DNA of 64,000 nt from Gammaproteobacteria bacterium. Its GTDB lineage: Bacteria > Pseudomonadota > Gammaproteobacteria > Pseudomonadales > UBA5518. Location of the stretch: positions 1,007,901 to 1,071,900 of the forward strand of contig JADKDK010000002.1 of the NCBI GenBank assembly GCA_016718385.1, given 5' to 3'. The translations under genes were made by a program, and so were the position numbers. The notes under the pieces were generated by a model. It was not told where the DNA came from. It saw only the letters and a list, made by a program, of their open reading frames with translations, and searched no databases. Below, piece after piece: positions 8,909-17,756 of the stretch (its first letter is position 1; every line of letters begins with the position of its first letter).

Positions 8909-9724
8909 TCAGTCGGCGTAGGGGAGCTCGTCGGTCTTGCCGCCGGCCATCACCGAGCGCGTCAGGTCGTCGGCGCTGAGCATGCCCGCGTTCCAGTTCG
9001 CGATGTAGCGCAAGCCGTCGGCGACACTGTGGTCGCGGCCGTAGAGCAGCACTTCCTTGGTGCCGCGGATGGCCAGCGGCGAGCGCCGGGCGATGGTGCG
9101 CGCGATGTCCATCACCGCGGCCAGCATGTCCTCGCGCGTGGCATGGACCTGGTTGACCAGCCCGTGGCGCTGCGCCTCCGCCGCGTCCATGCGCCGCCCG
9201 GTATAGGCCAGCTCGCGCATCAGGCCGTCGCCGATCAGCCGCGGCAGGCGCTGCAGCGTGCCGACGTCGGCGACCATGCCGAGCTCGATCTCCTTGATCG
9301 CGAAGTACGCGTCCTCGGTGCAGTAGCGCATGTCGCAGCAGCTGATCATGTCGACGCCGCCGCCGATGCAGGTGTACTGCACCGCCGCGAGCACCGGCTT
9401 GCGGCACTGCTCGATCGCCGTCAGGTTCGCCTGCAGGCGCTCGATGTGGTCGCGCCGGTGCTCGGCGCGCCGCCCCGGTTCCAGCGACTGGTCGTCCAGG
9501 GTCGTGAACATCTGCAGGTCGATGCCGGCGCAGAAGTGCCGGCCGCGCGCGGCCAGCACCACGACGCGCACGGCCGGCTCGCGGTCGCACCAGCGAAAGC
9601 ACTCCTCGAGCTCGCGCCACATGGCCGCGTTCATCGCGTTGGCCTTGTCCGGGCGGTTCAGCTCGACCAGCGCCACATGATCGGCGAGCTCGAGAGCCAG
9701 CGTGTCGAAACGGGGAAGATCCAT
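8909..9724 (-). CDS. Delta(3,5)-Delta(2,4)-dienoyl-CoA isomerase (crotonase fold)
   Basis: A 271-aa crotonase-fold enzyme that would shift double bonds in 3,5-dienoyl-CoA during oxidation of unsaturated acyl chains. The segment CIGGGVDMISCCDMRYCTE followed by KEIELGMVADVGTLQRLP matches, from memory, the mammalian ECH1 enzyme. All three ECH1 acidic catalytic residues are kept: Asp in GGGVDM, Glu in KEIELG and Asp in VADVGT. The tail WNAGMLSADDLTRSVMA is also typical of this subfamily. The oxyanion-hole motif HFCAGIDL is present. AGGAG precedes the ATG. It is followed upstream by a nitroreductase and fabY on the same strand and probably belongs to the acyl-CoA catabolic set of this region. Confidence 0.88.
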   Translation of the reverse strand: MDLPRFDTLALELADHVALVELNRPDKANAMNAAMWRELEECFRWCDREPAVRVVVLAARGRHFCAGIDLQMFTTLDDQSLEPGRRAEHRRDHIERLQANLTAIEQCRKPVLAAVQYTCIGGGVDMISCCDMRYCTEDAYFAIKEIELGMVADVGTLQRLPRLIGDGLMRELAYTGRRMDAAEAQRHGLVNQVHATREDMLAAVMDIARTIARRSPLAIRGTKEVLLYGRDHSVADGLRYIANWNAGMLSADDLTRSVMAGGKTDELPYAD

Positions 9725-9758
9725 GCGCGAACTCCTGTTGCGTCGTCGTCGATAGCGC

Positions 9759-10317
9759 TCAGTGCGGCCAACGGTGGAAATGCGCCGCCGGGTCGACCGC
9801 CGGCAGCGGCTTGGGCGCGCCTTCCGGCGTGCCCAGGTACAGGAAGCCGATCACGCGATCGCTCGCCACCAACCCCAGCTCCTCGCGCAGTTCGTCGGTG
9901 TAGGTGATCGCACCGGTGCGCCAGATGCCGCCGAAGCCGAGCGCGTGCGCCGCGACCAGCATGTTCTGTGCGGCGCAGGCGACCGCGAGCTCCTGCTCGA
10001 GCGCGGGCACCTTGGGGTTGTCGCGCACGCGCGCCACCAGCACCAGCACCAGCGGCGCGCGCAACGGGTTCGCGCGCAGCTTGTCCAGCGCCTCGGCGCC
10101 GCTGTGGGGGGCGTGGCGTTGCATCGCGCGCCATCGCCGCACCGAGCGCCTCGCGCCCCTGCCCCTCGACGACCAGGAAATGCCACGGCTGCAGCCGGGC
10201 GTGGTCCGGCGCGCGCAGCGCGGCACGGAAGATCTGCTCGCGCGCGGCGCCCGCCGGTGCGGGCGCGGCGAGGCGCACGGCGGAATTGCGGCTCAGCAAT
10301 GCGGCGATAGCGTCCAT
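9759..10317 (-). pseudogene. Nitroreductase family protein, frameshifted
   Basis: Two reading frames together make one nitroreductase of the YdjA type. The N-terminal part starts MDAIAALLSRNSAVR at 10317 and reads RAALRAPDHARLQPWHFLVVEG, the FMN-phosphate region. The C-terminal part, in another frame, reads LRANPLRAPLVLVLVARV through FGGIWRTG and ends HFHRWPH at 9759. The switch falls near a six-G run at 10106-10111. Removing one base there gives a continuous chain of ~185 aa, the family's usual size. It is either a recent inactivating mutation or a homopolymer error. The predicted product is an FMN-dependent NAD(P)H oxidoreductase of unknown substrate. Confidence 0.8.
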
Positions 10318-10392
10318 GTCACGACCTGTACGGCGATGTCGCGCGCCACACTGCAATCATCGGCGCGCGATTGCAAGCGCGCCGGTGAGGGC

Positions 10393-12252
10393 TCAGTGCA
10401 TGTCGGCGTAGGGCGATTGCATCTCGAGATCGATCGCCTGCGCGTAGCCGGGCACGCGCAGCCGGCTGGCATCCCACTCCAGGTCCTCGCCGTGCAGCAC
10501 GCCGTGGTCGAACTGGTAGATCGGCGCGGCCTGGCCGCTGCTGGCGCGCGCGTCGTAGTCGGCGCTGCGCTCGCGCACGCGCTCGTTCAGCGCCGCGTGT
10601 TCGCGCATGCGCTCGCGCCCGAAACGTTTCTCCAGCATGCGCCCGGCGACGTGCGGCGCCAGCACCGTGCAGCTCGCGTTGTTGCCGCCGAAACCCTTGG
10701 CGTTGATGATCGCGACATCCAGCTCGCGCGCATCGCGCTGGCGGTGACGGCGCAGGATGTCGAGGTGAGTGCGGTGCACATCATCGGCGTCGCGCTCCGC
10801 GGTGAGGATGCCGGGCAGCAGCCCATGGGCCCAGGTGCCCAGCGTCATCACCAGCTGGTCGGCGGCGGCGGCGCCGATCGAATGCCCGAGATAGGCCTTC
10901 AGCGCGCACACCGGCCAGTCGCGGATGCCGAAAACGCGCGCGGTCTCGTCGAGGATGTGCGACTCGGTCACGCGGTTCTGCGGCGTGCCGGTGCCGTGCG
11001 CCTGCACGAAGGAGCGCCGGCGCAGGGATTCCTCGCCCACGATCGCGCGCGCCAGCGCGGCGGCGCGCGCCATGGTCAGGTAGTTGCCCACACCGGGCGA
11101 GGAGATCGACTTCTTGTAGCCGTCGGCGTTGACGAACACCTCCGCCACCGCGGCGTGGATGGTGGCACCCAGTTCCAGCGCCAGCTCCGCGTCCATCAGC
11201 ACCACGAATTGCGCCGATTCGGCGATCGTGAAGCCGCAGTTCTCGGCGAAGGGCCGGCAGGCGCGGGTGTGGTCCGGCGCCACGCCGGGCGCCAGGCCAT
11301 CGAGCGCGCGCAGCCCCTCGTCGGTGGCGAGCGCACCCATCGCGGCGTAGCCCTCGATCACTTCCGGCGTGATCGGCGCCTCGGCGTTGCCCACCATCGC
11401 CACGCGCGCACGCCCGGAGCGGATGTCCGCGACGCCGTGCGCGAGGTTGTACAGGAACGAGGCGCAGGCCCCCATGCTGGTGCCGGTGTTGCCCAGGCTG
11501 CCGAGGATGTAGGCGTTGATGAAGTCGGCCGGCATCTCGGCGAAGCCGAAGGGGCACTGCTTGGAGGTCACGCGCCTGCCCATCAGGCGCGAGGCCATCA
11601 TGCCGCCGTTGCCGTGCGCGTCGAGCTGGCTCATGCCGCTGCCGGCATAGACGCTGACCTGGTCGGGACGCACGCGCGCGCGGATGACATCCCAGTCGAT
11701 GCCGAGCGAGTGCAGCGCGTCGGAGGCGCCGTAGACCGTCATCTGCAGGCCGCGCGGGTGGCTGCGTGCCGGATAGAGCGCGCGCGGGTCGAAACCGCTC
11801 GGCAATTGCCCGGCGGCATTGACCTCGGAGCGCCGCGCCGCCGGCACCAGCACCTCGGTCGGCCCCTCGATCAGGACCTCGGCCGTGCGGCCCTGCGTGG
11901 CGAGCACCCGCCACCCCGGGGGCAGCGGATCGGGCAACTGCCCGATGCCGATGCTCACGCGCATGCCGCCCTCGGCCGGCGACCAGGTCATGCGCCGGTG
12001 CCAGGGAATGCCGTCGCTGTCGAAATGCTCCGCGCCGATGCGCCGCACCAGGGTGTTGGCGCGCATGTGCTCGCGCGCCGCGGCGCTGTCGCTGTCGGGA
12101 ACGTTCATCAACGCGCCCAGGCTGCGCCAGGTGGCGTCGGCCAGGGGCGCCGGCAGCGCATCGATCACGAGACGGCGGAAACCGTGGTGGGCCGAACTGC
12201 GGCCGGCGGGCGAGATGCCGCCGAATCCGGCGATGACGGGAAGCCTGGACAT
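10393..12252 (-). CDS. fabY: Beta-ketoacyl-ACP synthase, FabY type
   Basis: A 619-aa condensing enzyme resembling, by recall of the sequence, P. aeruginosa FabY. That enzyme joins acetyl-CoA to malonyl-ACP to start fatty acid synthesis in place of FabH. It begins MSRLPVIAGFGG and contains SAGQLPSGFDP-like and HPRGLQMTVYGASDAL segments typical of this long form. The catalytic Cys is in TGTSMGACASFLYN, and the two histidines are in VQAHGTGTPQNR and KAYLGHSIGAAAADQ. NAKGFGGNNAS closes the active-site region. Ordinary FabB/FabF enzymes are ~410 aa; the extra ~200 residues at both ends are a FabY feature. It is divergent from a GlxA-type regulator 157 bp away. Role in initiation here is inferred. 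Confidence 0.88.
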   Translation of the reverse strand: MSRLPVIAGFGGISPAGRSSAHHGFRRLVIDALPAPLADATWRSLGALMNVPDSDSAAAREHMRANTLVRRIGAEHFDSDGIPWHRRMTWSPAEGGMRVSIGIGQLPDPLPPGWRVLATQGRTAEVLIEGPTEVLVPAARRSEVNAAGQLPSGFDPRALYPARSHPRGLQMTVYGASDALHSLGIDWDVIRARVRPDQVSVYAGSGMSQLDAHGNGGMMASRLMGRRVTSKQCPFGFAEMPADFINAYILGSLGNTGTSMGACASFLYNLAHGVADIRSGRARVAMVGNAEAPITPEVIEGYAAMGALATDEGLRALDGLAPGVAPDHTRACRPFAENCGFTIAESAQFVVLMDAELALELGATIHAAVAEVFVNADGYKKSISSPGVGNYLTMARAAALARAIVGEESLRRRSFVQAHGTGTPQNRVTESHILDETARVFGIRDWPVCALKAYLGHSIGAAAADQLVMTLGTWAHGLLPGILTAERDADDVHRTHLDILRRHRQRDARELDVAIINAKGFGGNNASCTVLAPHVAGRMLEKRFGRERMREHAALNERVRERSADYDARASSGQAAPIYQFDHGVLHGEDLEWDASRLRVPGYAQAIDLEMQSPYADMH

Positions 12253-12409
12253 GGAGCGTGTTCCTTACTGCGGATGGCTGCGGCAGCCGAGGCGTGCGGC
12301 ACGCAACGGATCGATTCCAGTCTATGGCGAAGGCGGCGAGGCAGCTTGTAAATTCTGGTCATCGCCTTTAACTTTCCGGCCAGCCAATCCGGGAATTTTC
12401 CATCCGTCC

Positions 12410-13408
12410 ATGATCAGGGTCATCGTGCTCGCGATCGAAGGCGCACTGGCCTCCAGCCTGGTGCTGCCGATCGAAATGCTGCGCGCCGCCGCGCAGCACG
12501 CGCGCGCGCATTCGCGCCGGGCGCCGGGCCTCGAGGTCCGTGTCGCCGCCGAGCAGCGCGAGGTGCTCACCATGTCGGGGGTGATCGGCCTGCAGGCGGA
12601 TCTCGCGGCCGATGCCGTGCAGGAGGCCGAGCTGATCATCGTGCCCTCGCTGTGGCGCGCGCCGGCGGCAACCGTCGAGCGCCACCCGCGCATCGGGCGT
12701 GCCCTGCGCCGCGCTGCGCGCAGCGGCACGCGGCTGTGCAGCGTGGGCACGGGCAGCTATTTTCCGGCGGCCGCGGGACTGCTGGATGGCCGCCAGGCCA
12801 CCACGCACTGGTCCTTCTTCGAGGATTTCGCGCGGCGCTTCCCCGCCGTGCAGCTGCAGCGGCGCCACCTGATCACGCGCTCCGGGCCGTTCTATTGCGC
12901 GGCCAGCGTCAACTCGGCCGCCGACCTGACGCTGCACTTCATCGGGGAATTCTTCGGCGCGGCGGCCGCGCGCCAGGTCGAGAGCCAGTTCTCGCCGGAA
13001 ATCCGCCGGCCCTTCGGCGCGCAGGGCCTCGGGGAAGGCGATGCCGGCGCGCATCCCGACGAAGCGATCCGCATGGCGCAGGACTGGCTGCTCGCCAATC
13101 CCGGCGCAAAGCTGCGCGTGCCCGAGCTCGCGGCGCGCTGCGGTCTGGGCACCCGCACCTTCAACCGGCGCTTTCGTGCCGCCGTGGGCACCACGCCGCT
13201 CGCCTTCGTGCGCGCGGCCCGTCTCGAGCTCGCGCGCGACCTGCTGCGCCAGAGCAACCTCGGCATCGGCGAGATCGCCCACCGCTGCGGTTATGCCGAT
13301 CCGGGCCACTTCAGCCGCGCCTTCTCCGGCGCCACCGGCAGCAGCCCCCAGGAGTATCGCGCCCGCGCCCGCGGCAAGCTCTTCCTCGGCCAGCCGGGCT
13401 CGCCATGA
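12410..13408 (+). CDS. GlxA-family transcriptional regulator (DJ-1 domain plus AraC HTH)
   Basis: A 332-aa regulator with an N-terminal DJ-1/PfpI-like (GATase1) domain (residues 1-190, MIRVIVLAIEGALASSLVLP). A C-terminal AraC helix-turn-helix pair follows (about 225-320; VPELAARCGLGTRTFNRRF and IGEIAHRCGYADPGHFSRAF). The N-terminal domain usually senses a small molecule; a GxCSxG-like elbow is present as LCSVGTGSY. The open frame extends upstream, but the domain begins at the ATG at 12410. It is divergent from fabY and is followed 124 bp downstream by a thiolase, either of which may be its target. Confidence 0.9.
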   Translation: MIRVIVLAIEGALASSLVLPIEMLRAAAQHARAHSRRAPGLEVRVAAEQREVLTMSGVIGLQADLAADAVQEAELIIVPSLWRAPAATVERHPRIGRALRRAARSGTRLCSVGTGSYFPAAAGLLDGRQATTHWSFFEDFARRFPAVQLQRRHLITRSGPFYCAASVNSAADLTLHFIGEFFGAAAARQVESQFSPEIRRPFGAQGLGEGDAGAHPDEAIRMAQDWLLANPGAKLRVPELAARCGLGTRTFNRRFRAAVGTTPLAFVRAARLELARDLLRQSNLGIGEIAHRCGYADPGHFSRAFSGATGSSPQEYRARARGKLFLGQPGSP

Positions 13409-13532
13409 CACGCATTTCGCCCGGCGAATGGCCATCATTCTTGTGTGCGCTCCGGCGATATGGCCAAATGCCGGCCCTGAATTTCCCGAACCCGACGCAA
13501 TCGCGCGAACGCGCGCTGACAGGAGAAAGGCG

Positions 13533-14714
13533 ATGGACGACTCGACGGTGGTGATCGCGGGCGCGGCGCGCACGGCGATGGGCGGCATGAACGGCGCGCT
13601 GGCCGGCGTGGCGGCAACGCAGCTCGGCGCCGAGGCGATTCGCGCGGCACTGGCGCGCAGCGGCATCGCGCCGGAGGCGGTAGACGAGGTCATCATGGGC
13701 TGCGTGCTGCCGGCCGGGCTGAAGCAGGCCCCGGCGCGCCAGGCGGCGCTCGGCGCCGGCATACCCAAGAGCACCGGCTGCACCACGATCAACAAGGTCT
13801 GCGGCTCCGGCATGCAGGCGGTGATGTACGCGCACGACCAGCTGAAGGCCGGCACCAACGCCATCATGGTCGCCGGCGGCATGGAGAGCATGAGCAACGC
13901 GCCGCACATGCTGCTCGGCGCGCGCCAGGGCATCCGCCTGGGTCATGCCGAGCTCAAGGACCACATGTTCCTCGACGGGCTCGAGGACGCCTACACCGCG
14001 CGCGCGATGGGCTCCTTCGCGCAGGAGACCGCGAACGAGCGCGGCATCACGCGCGAGCAGATGGACGCCTACGCGATCCAGTCGCTGACGCGCGCGCTGG
14101 CCGCGATCGAGCAGGGCCGCTTCAAGGACGAGATCGTGCCGGTCACGGTCAAGGGCCGCAAGGGCGACACCGTGGTCGACACCGACGAGCAGCCGCTCTC
14201 GGCCAGGCCCGACAAGATCCCGCAACTCAAGGCCGCCTTCGCCAAGGACGGCACGATCACCGCGGCGAATTCGAGCTCGATCTCCGACGGCGGCTCCGCA
14301 CTGGTGCTGACCACCGCGACCGAAGCGGCGAAGCGCGGCCTGCAACCGATGGCGCGCGTCGTGGCCCACAGCCGCCATTCGCACGAGCCCAACCTGTTCA
14401 CCACCGCGCCCGTGTTCGCGATCCGCAAGCTGCTCGCGAAGACCGGCTGGAGCGCGAGCGACGTGGATCTGCTCGAGATCAACGAGGCCTTCGCGATGGT
14501 GGCCATGATCGCGATCCACGACCTCGGCCTCGACCCGGCGAAAGTGAACGTGCACGGCGGCGCCTGCGCGCTGGGCCACCCGCTGGGCTCCAGCGGCAGC
14601 CGCATCATCGTCACCCTGCTGCACGCGCTGAAGCATTACGGCAAGAAGCGCGGCATCGCGAGCCTGTGCATCGGCGGCGGCGAGGCCACGGCGGTAGCGG
14701 TCGAGATGCTCTGA
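13533..14714 (+). CDS. Acetyl-CoA C-acyltransferase (thiolase)
   Basis: A 393-aa thiolase. The nucleophilic Cys90 lies in INKVCGSGMQ. The C-terminal active-site motifs are LEINEAFAM, GGACALGHPLGSSG (His) and SLCIGGGEATA (acid/base Cys). Such enzymes either cleave 3-ketoacyl-CoA at the end of beta-oxidation or run the condensation; family-level features do not separate the two here. The start at 13533 has AGGAGAAAGG directly upstream. Its neighbours (a KstD-like flavoprotein, crotonases, an acyl-CoA ligase) favour a degradative role. A cluster of palindromic repeats follows the stop codon. Confidence 0.94.
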   Translation: MDDSTVVIAGAARTAMGGMNGALAGVAATQLGAEAIRAALARSGIAPEAVDEVIMGCVLPAGLKQAPARQAALGAGIPKSTGCTTINKVCGSGMQAVMYAHDQLKAGTNAIMVAGGMESMSNAPHMLLGARQGIRLGHAELKDHMFLDGLEDAYTARAMGSFAQETANERGITREQMDAYAIQSLTRALAAIEQGRFKDEIVPVTVKGRKGDTVVDTDEQPLSARPDKIPQLKAAFAKDGTITAANSSSISDGGSALVLTTATEAAKRGLQPMARVVAHSRHSHEPNLFTTAPVFAIRKLLAKTGWSASDVDLLEINEAFAMVAMIAIHDLGLDPAKVNVHGGACALGHPLGSSGSRIIVTLLHALKHYGKKRGIASLCIGGGEATAVAVEML

Positions 14715-14753
14715 GCTCTCTTTGTGGGTCGGGCTCGTGGGTCGGGCTCGTAG

Positions 14754-14866
14754 GTCGGGCTTCAGCCCGACAAGGCTTCGGCCCACCTGTGGGACCCACC
14801 CGATAGGGGTCGCCATTCATGGCGACATGAGTATCCGGGCAGGCACAAGTCGGCATGAATGCCGAC
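14754..14866. repeat. Palindromic repeat cluster, site 1
   Basis: Three palindromes lie between the thiolase and the KstD-like gene: GTCGGGCTTCAGCCCGAC (14754-14771), GTCGCCATTCATGGCGAC (14809-14826) and GTCGGCATGAATGCCGAC (14849-14866). The last two are separated by exactly 22 nt (ATCCGGGCAGGCACAA within the linker). Imperfect GGGTCGGGCTCG half-repeats precede the first. The third palindrome contains an ATG that creates a spurious in-frame start for the downstream gene. Confidence 0.92.
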
Positions 14867-14896
14867 CCACGGGAACAACCGCGGGATGAAACGACG

Positions 14897-16612
14897 ATGA
14901 CGGCAGGCGGCAACTGGGATCACGCGGTGGACGTGCTGGTGGTGGGCTCGGGCAACGGCGGCATGACCGCCGCGCTCTGCGCCCACGAGATGGGCGCGGG
15001 CGAGGTGCTGCTGATCGAGAAGCACGACAAGTACGGCGGCAGCAGCGCGGTCTCGGGCGGCGGCGTCTGGGTGCCGGGCAACCGCTACGCGCGCGCCGCC
15101 GGCGCCGAGGACTCGCGCGAGGACGCGCTGCGCTACCTCGAGGCCACGGTGCCGGCGGAATCGGTGCCGCGCGAGATGCTGGAGACCTACGTCGACAACG
15201 CCCCGCGCATGATCGACTTCCTGCACGAGCGCACGCGCGTGCGCTACGTCACGCTGCCGCAGTACCCGGACTACTACTCGATGCTGCCGGGTGCGCGCAC
15301 CGGGCACCGCTCGATGGAGCCCGAGCCGCTCATGAAGTCCGAGCTCGGCGACGAGGCCGCGAACCTCGTCGACACGCACCACATGATGTGGATGTTCAAC
15401 CGCTTCGCGATCACGCAGGCCGAGGCGCACGACTTCACCGCGCAGCTGCCGGGCTGGTGGAAGCGCGCCGCGATGCTGGTGATCCGCTCGGTGCTCGACC
15501 TGCCGTGGCTGCTGAAGTGGGGGCGCTCGCGGCGCATCTGCACCGGCTGCGCGGGTATCGCGCGCCTGCGGCTCTCGATGATGGACCGCAACATCCCGCT
15601 GTGGCTGCGCACGCAGCTCGTCGAGCTGCTCACCGATGCCGAGGGCCGCGTCACGGGCGCGGTGATCGAGCGCGAAGGCAAGCGCCTGCGCGTGCAGGCA
15701 CGCAAGGGCGTGGTGCTCGCGGCCGGCGGCTTCGAGCACAACCAGCAGATGCGCGAGCAGTACCTGCCCAAGCCCACCGAGGCGCGCTGGAGCGGCGGCA
15801 TCCGCACCAACACGGGCGATGCGATCCGCGAGGGCATGCGCCTCGGCGCGGCGACGCGCCTGATGGGCGATGCGTGGTGGTGCACCACGATCACGGTGCC
15901 CGGCGAGCCATCGCCACGACTCAGCATCATGGAAAAATCCTATCCGGGATCGTGCGTCGTGAATGCCGCCGGCAAGCGCTTCACCAACGAATCGCAAAAC
16001 TACATGGCCTACCAGAAGGCACTGTTCGCGACGCACAGCAGCGAAAATCCCTGCGTGCCGAGCTATCACGTCTTCGACGCGCGCTTTCGCCGCAGCTACA
16101 TCGTCGGACCGCTGTACAACAGCCGCATGCGCCCGGACTGGGCGGTTCCGCAGCGCTGGTTCGAGGCCGGCTTCGTGCACAAGGCCGACACCATTGCCGA
16201 ACTCGCGCGCAAGGCCGGCATCGACCCGGCCGGGCTGGAGGAGACGATCCGGCGCATGAACGAGTTCGCCCGCAGCGGCAAGGACCTCGACTTCCAGCGC
16301 GGCGACGCCGACTACGACCGCTACTACGGCGATCCACGCGTCGCGCCGAACCCCTGCCTGGCGCCGATCGACGAGGCGCCCTTCTACGCGATGCCCATCG
16401 ACCCGGGCGATTTCGGCACGCAGGGCGGCCTGGTCACGAATACCAGCGCGCAGGTGCTGCGCGAGGACGGCTCCGCGATCGCGGGGCTCTACGCCGTGGG
16501 CAACTGCAGCGCCCCGGTGCTGCCGACATATCCGGGTCCGGGCTCCACGCTTGGCCCCGCGATGACCTTCGCCTACCAGGCCGCCAAGCACATCACGGGC
16601 TACCGCGCGTAG
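14897..16612 (+). CDS. FAD-dependent 3-ketosteroid Delta1-dehydrogenase-like protein
   Basis: A 571-aa flavoprotein of the FAD_binding_2/KstD family, which inserts the 1,2 double bond into ring A of 3-ketosteroids. The N-terminal dinucleotide fold is VLVVGSGNGGMTAAL, followed by EKHDKYGGSSAVSGGGVWVPGN as in KstD proteins. The C-terminus has YAVGNCSAPVLPTYPGPGS-type sequence and TLGPAMTFAYQAAKHI. The TYPGPG segment aligns with the KstD catalytic Tyr and oxyanion Gly four residues later. Strict substrate assignment is not possible; related enzymes act on other 3-oxo substrates. I start at ATG 14897 because the upstream in-frame ATG (14855) lies inside a repeat palindrome. Neighbours fit a CoA-dependent steroid or terpenoid pathway. 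Confidence 0.86.
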   Translation: MTAGGNWDHAVDVLVVGSGNGGMTAALCAHEMGAGEVLLIEKHDKYGGSSAVSGGGVWVPGNRYARAAGAEDSREDALRYLEATVPAESVPREMLETYVDNAPRMIDFLHERTRVRYVTLPQYPDYYSMLPGARTGHRSMEPEPLMKSELGDEAANLVDTHHMMWMFNRFAITQAEAHDFTAQLPGWWKRAAMLVIRSVLDLPWLLKWGRSRRICTGCAGIARLRLSMMDRNIPLWLRTQLVELLTDAEGRVTGAVIEREGKRLRVQARKGVVLAAGGFEHNQQMREQYLPKPTEARWSGGIRTNTGDAIREGMRLGAATRLMGDAWWCTTITVPGEPSPRLSIMEKSYPGSCVVNAAGKRFTNESQNYMAYQKALFATHSSENPCVPSYHVFDARFRRSYIVGPLYNSRMRPDWAVPQRWFEAGFVHKADTIAELARKAGIDPAGLEETIRRMNEFARSGKDLDFQRGDADYDRYYGDPRVAPNPCLAPIDEAPFYAMPIDPGDFGTQGGLVTNTSAQVLREDGSAIAGLYAVGNCSAPVLPTYPGPGSTLGPAMTFAYQAAKHITGYRA

Positions 16613-16701
16613 GTCGGCATTCGTGCCGACTGGTGCCTGCGGGGATGCGGCGGGTTCAGCGTTGCCGAACCCTTGTCGTGTAGGTCGGCATTCATGCCGA
16701 C
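16613..16701. repeat. Palindromic repeat cluster, site 2
   Basis: GTCGGCATTCGTGCCGAC (16613-16630) begins immediately after the KstD-like stop codon. After 22 nt comes a weaker inverted repeat, GGTTC...GAACC. GTCGGCATTCATGCCGAC follows at 16684-16701, 16 bp before the AEC transporter start. The linker TGGTGCCTGCGGGGATGC resembles the linkers at sites 1 and 4. Confidence 0.88.
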
Positions 16702-16717
16702 AGGTACCGTTGCGGCG

Positions 16718-17656
16718 ATGAGCGTGCTCATCCACCAAGTCACGCTCTCCGCGCCGCTGTTCCTGCTGGTGCTGGCGGGCTTCGGCCTGATCCGCATCGG
16801 GAGCTGGGACGATGCGATCGGCGACGCGCTGGGGCGCTTCGTGTTCGCCGCCGCGCTGCCGGCCATGCTGTTCCGCCTGATGAGCGGCCTGTCGACACTG
16901 CCGCCGGTGGACGCGCGCCTGCTGATCGCCTTCTTCGGCAGTTGCCTCGTGGTGTTCGCGCTCGGGCGTCTCGTCGCGTGGAAGCTGTTCGCACTCGACG
17001 GCGTGTCGCAGTCGGTGTTCGCGCTCGGCGGGGTGTTCTCGAACAACGTCATGCTGGGACTGCCGTTTGCGCGCGTGCTGCTGGGCGAGGCCGCTGTGCC
17101 CGCGGTCGCGCTGGTGCTGGTGTTCAACTCGCTGATCCTGTGGACGCTGGTCACGGTGAGCGTGGAATGGGCGCGCCACGGCGAGTTCTCCGCGCGCGGC
17201 TTCGGCGCCACGCTGAAGAGCGTGCTGACGAACCCGGTGGTGGTCGCGATCCTCTCCGGCACCGTGTTCGGGCTGAGCGGCGTCGCGCTGCCCGCCGTCC
17301 TCGACACCACGCTCGACATGATCGCCGGGATGGCCGCGCCGCTCGCGCTGATCGCGCTCGGCATGGGCATCTCGCGCTACCGCGTGCGCGAGGGCTTGCC
17401 ACTGGCGAGCGCGATCATCGTGATCAAGCTGCTGGTGCAGCCGCTGGTGGTGTGGGCGATCGCGCGCGCGATCGGGCTGCCGCCGCTGGAAACGCAGGTC
17501 GTGGTGCTGCTCGCCTCGATCGCGGTCGGCGTGAACGTCTACCTGATGGCCTCGCAGTTCCAGGTGCTGCAGGGCGCGGTGGCGGCGAGCATCGTGCTGT
17601 CCACGCTCGCCTCGTCGATCACCACGCCGCTGCTGCTGGCGCTGTTGTCGCCATGA
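16718..17656 (+). CDS. AEC family transporter (auxin efflux carrier type)
   Basis: A 312-aa inner-membrane protein with about ten hydrophobic helices in two inverted halves of five, typical of the AEC/BART superfamily (malate, malonate or other organic anions in bacteria). Visible marks are FSNNVMLGLPFARVLLGE in the middle of the first half and LASSITTPLLLALLSP at the end. Substrate unknown. The true start is ATG 16718; an in-frame ATG upstream lies within a repeat palindrome. The stop codon itself lies inside the next palindrome (17647-17664), so the repeat forms the last two codons and stop. It follows the KstD-like gene on the same strand. Confidence 0.9.
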   Translation: MSVLIHQVTLSAPLFLLVLAGFGLIRIGSWDDAIGDALGRFVFAAALPAMLFRLMSGLSTLPPVDARLLIAFFGSCLVVFALGRLVAWKLFALDGVSQSVFALGGVFSNNVMLGLPFARVLLGEAAVPAVALVLVFNSLILWTLVTVSVEWARHGEFSARGFGATLKSVLTNPVVVAILSGTVFGLSGVALPAVLDTTLDMIAGMAAPLALIALGMGISRYRVREGLPLASAIIVIKLLVQPLVVWAIARAIGLPPLETQVVVLLASIAVGVNVYLMASQFQVLQGAVAASIVLSTLASSITTPLLLALLSP

Positions 17657-17747
17657 ATGGCGACCTGAACGGGGGTGCGGTAGCGCCGGCCCCCGTGGGT
17701 CCGGATTCATCCGGACACATGCCCCCGTAGGTCCGGATTCATCCTGA
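17647..17747. repeat. Palindromic repeat cluster, site 3
   Basis: GTCGCCATGAATGGCGAC (17647-17664) overlaps the stop codon of the AEC transporter. GTCCGGATTCATCCGGAC follows at 17699-17716, then a degenerate copy (GTCCGGATTCATCCTGAG) at 17731-17748. The arms differ from the other sites but each arm pair remains complementary around the same ATTCAT core. The site lies between two convergent genes. Confidence 0.9.
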
Positions 17748-17756
17748 GCTACTGGG

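Noticed and set aside
14855..14896. Upstream ATG start for the KstD-like gene
   Set aside because: The ATG is part of the GTCGGCATGAATGCCGAC palindrome and the added residues are not part of the family.
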